Part shown: piece after piece, positions 62,937-64,000 of the stretch | Layout of the letters: each line of letters begins with the position of its first letter | How positions within the stretch are numbered: position 1 is the first letter of the stretch | Origin: Olavius algarvensis Delta 4 endosymbiont | Lineage (GTDB): Bacteria; Desulfobacterota; Desulfobacteria; Desulfobacterales; CAJINA01 | DNA: 64,000 nucleotides | Assembly (NCBI GenBank): GCA_905176665.1 | Contig: CAJINA010000119.1 | Coordinates: 124,001 to 188,000, forward strand | Reading direction: 5' to 3' | Made by a program: the position numbers and the translations under genes | The notes under the pieces: generated by a model | What the model was told of the DNA's origin: nothing | Databases searched by the model: none | Seen by the model: the letters and a program-made list of their open reading frames with translations, nothing else

Positions 62937-63977
62937 ATGGCACCGACGACTAGAAGAGAAATTATCAAATCCGCATGCTTCGCGGCCGCAGCCGGTTTGG
63001 CGTCTTTTATTAAAAGCCCTCTTTTTGCCGCCGTGCAGGGCAAAGCCATTATTGGATTCAAGCCGGGATATTTGAAACTGCACCGCAGTGGTGAACTGAA
63101 GCGGCGCGGGGAAGCGCTCTGGGCGCTCATGGAGCGTTGCGAACTCTGCCCCCGTATGTGCGGGGTAAATAAACTCAAGGGGGAGAAGGGCTTTTGCGGG
63201 GCTGATGCCCAACTGGAGGTCTCATCTTTTCACCCCCATTTTGGCGAAGAAAAGCCGCTGGTGGGATCCGGTGGGTCCGGGGCCATCTTTTTAACCCATT
63301 GCGGCCTGCGGTGCGTGTTTTGTATAAATTGGCAAATCAGCCAGGGCGGAGCAGGCTATCGACTCAGCATCGCTGATTTGGCGGACATGATGCTGCACCT
63401 GCAGGCGGGCGGTTGTCCCAATATCAATTTTGTGACGCCGACCCACTACGCCCCCCATATTCTCCTGGCGGTTGACAGCGCGGCCGCCCGGGGCTTGAAA
63501 ATCCCGCTTGTATACAACACCTGCGGTTGGGAACGGCTATCCATCCTGAAAGTTCTGGACGGGGTCGTCGATATCTACCTGCCGGATTTCAAATATGCCG
63601 ACGGCCGCATGGCCGCCAAGTATTCGTCGGGAGCCCTTGCTTACGTCCAAGACACCCAGCAGGCGTTATTGGAGATGCACCGCTAGGTTGGTGTCGCCCG
63701 GCCGCAGGCAGACGGCCTCATCTACCACGGGTTGATGATTCGGCATCTGGTGATGCCCGGGGGCGTGGGCGGAACCCGCAAAGTAGTTGACTGGATTGCC
63801 CATAATTTGCCAAAGGATACCTATCTAAACCTCATGTCCCAGTACACACCGGTATTCCGAGCATCTGAATTTCCGGAAATCGATCGCCGGCTCACCCGGG
63901 AAGAATGTGCACAGGCCGTTGCGTGGGCCCGGGCCGCGGGTTTGACCAACCTGGATATTCAGGGGTATCGTTTTTAA
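62937..63977 (+). pseudogene. Radical SAM protein (COG1313-like) with Tat leader, interrupted by TAG
   Basis: The frame 62937-63977 would encode about 346 residues. It has a twin-arginine-type leader (TTRREIIKSACFAAAAG), an N-terminal Cys set (CELCPRMC...GFCGA) and the radical SAM motif CGLRCVFC near residue 122. The ending GLMIRHLVMPGG and LNLMSQYTPVF is that of PflA-like COG1313 proteins. A single TAG at 63684-63686 falls in EMHR-*-VGVARP, where relatives usually have Gln (CAG to TAG is one transition). Both halves are otherwise intact, so the gene is recently broken, misread, or suppressed. A Tat leader on a SAM enzyme is odd. Confidence 0.75.
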
Positions 63978-64000
63978 AGTCAACCGCACGGGTGCCGGTA

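Noticed and set aside
36591..63686. Pyrrolysine recoding of TAG as an explanation for two amber-interrupted genes
   Set aside because: TAG ends several intact genes here (for example those ending at 12737, 35277, 52006 and 54143), and neither broken family is a known pyrrolysine user.
1..64000. CRISPR arrays, tRNA and rRNA genes, prophage
   Set aside because: No regularly spaced direct repeats, no tRNA T-arm pattern with a matching acceptor stem, and no phage or transposase proteins were recognised by eye; a tRNAscan or Infernal run would be decisive.

Overview
The window reads as chromosomal DNA of a GC-rich (roughly mid-50s % by eye) anaerobic Gram-negative bacterium, most likely a Desulfobacterota / sulfate-reducer-type organism. 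This is inferred from the mix of multihaem cytochromes (an octahaem HAO-like enzyme with a NapC/NrfH-type partner), rubredoxin and ferritin-like proteins, an Mla/Pqi-type MCE lipid transporter with a PqiC lipoprotein, a short Rho factor, several acyl-CoA ligases and a probable selenoprotein. No rRNA, tRNA, CRISPR array, prophage or transposase was recognised.

Layout: 1-2.0 kb, end of an MCE lipid-transport operon (ATPase, MlaD-like, PqiC-like). 2.1-6.4 kb, acyl-CoA ligase and M1 aminopeptidase. 6.5-10.2 kb (minus), HTH/Zn-ribbon regulator, hemerythrin-PAS protein and haoA-haoC-like genes for nitrite/hydroxylamine chemistry. 10.6-16.2 kb, MFS carrier, DUF4384 protein, CHASE2 cyclase, TerB-like and SYLF proteins. 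16.4-18.1 kb, arsR-acr3 arsenic operon with a readable promoter and operator. 18.1-21.8 kb, double-domain CDP-alcohol phosphatidyltransferase and an FHA-kinase. 21.8-25.8 kb, an accessory-looking island: two signal-peptide-bearing SAM methyltransferases and an orphan gene, punctuated by three copies of a dispersed inverted-repeat element. 25.8-27.6 kb, padR-fetA-fetB iron-export operon. 27.7-34 kb, PLP enzyme, amino-acid-type ABC transporter and acyl-CoA ligase. 34.4-40.1 kb, third methyltransferase, M23 peptidase, an amber-interrupted outer-membrane protein, DUF523/DUF1722 protein, NAD(P)-binding/DUF2867 protein, dihaem lipoprotein. 40.3-45.8 kb, a run of small proteins including a selenocysteine rhodanese, an RND exporter and chorismate mutase. 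46-50.6 kb (minus), ThDP enzyme, lipocalin, DUF2062, Fpg. 50.9-53.2 kb, thioesterase and a TetR-hydrolase unit. 53.5-58.4 kb, response regulator, D-amino-acid transaminase, Rho, zinc peptidase, ferritin-like protein. 58.7-64 kb, MFS carrier, membrane sensor-like protein, rubredoxin-DUF2231 fusion, EthD protein, and an amber-interrupted radical SAM gene.

The points most worth following are the UGA-containing rhodanese with a bSECIS-like hairpin; the inverted-repeat element whose terminal TAG is the stop codon of neighbouring genes; the apparently exported methyltransferases; the FHA-kinase with a ladder of repeated Thr motifs; and two local regulators with very clear operators (PadR and TetR). 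Gene functions are assigned from recognised motifs and family memory only; no database search was run.
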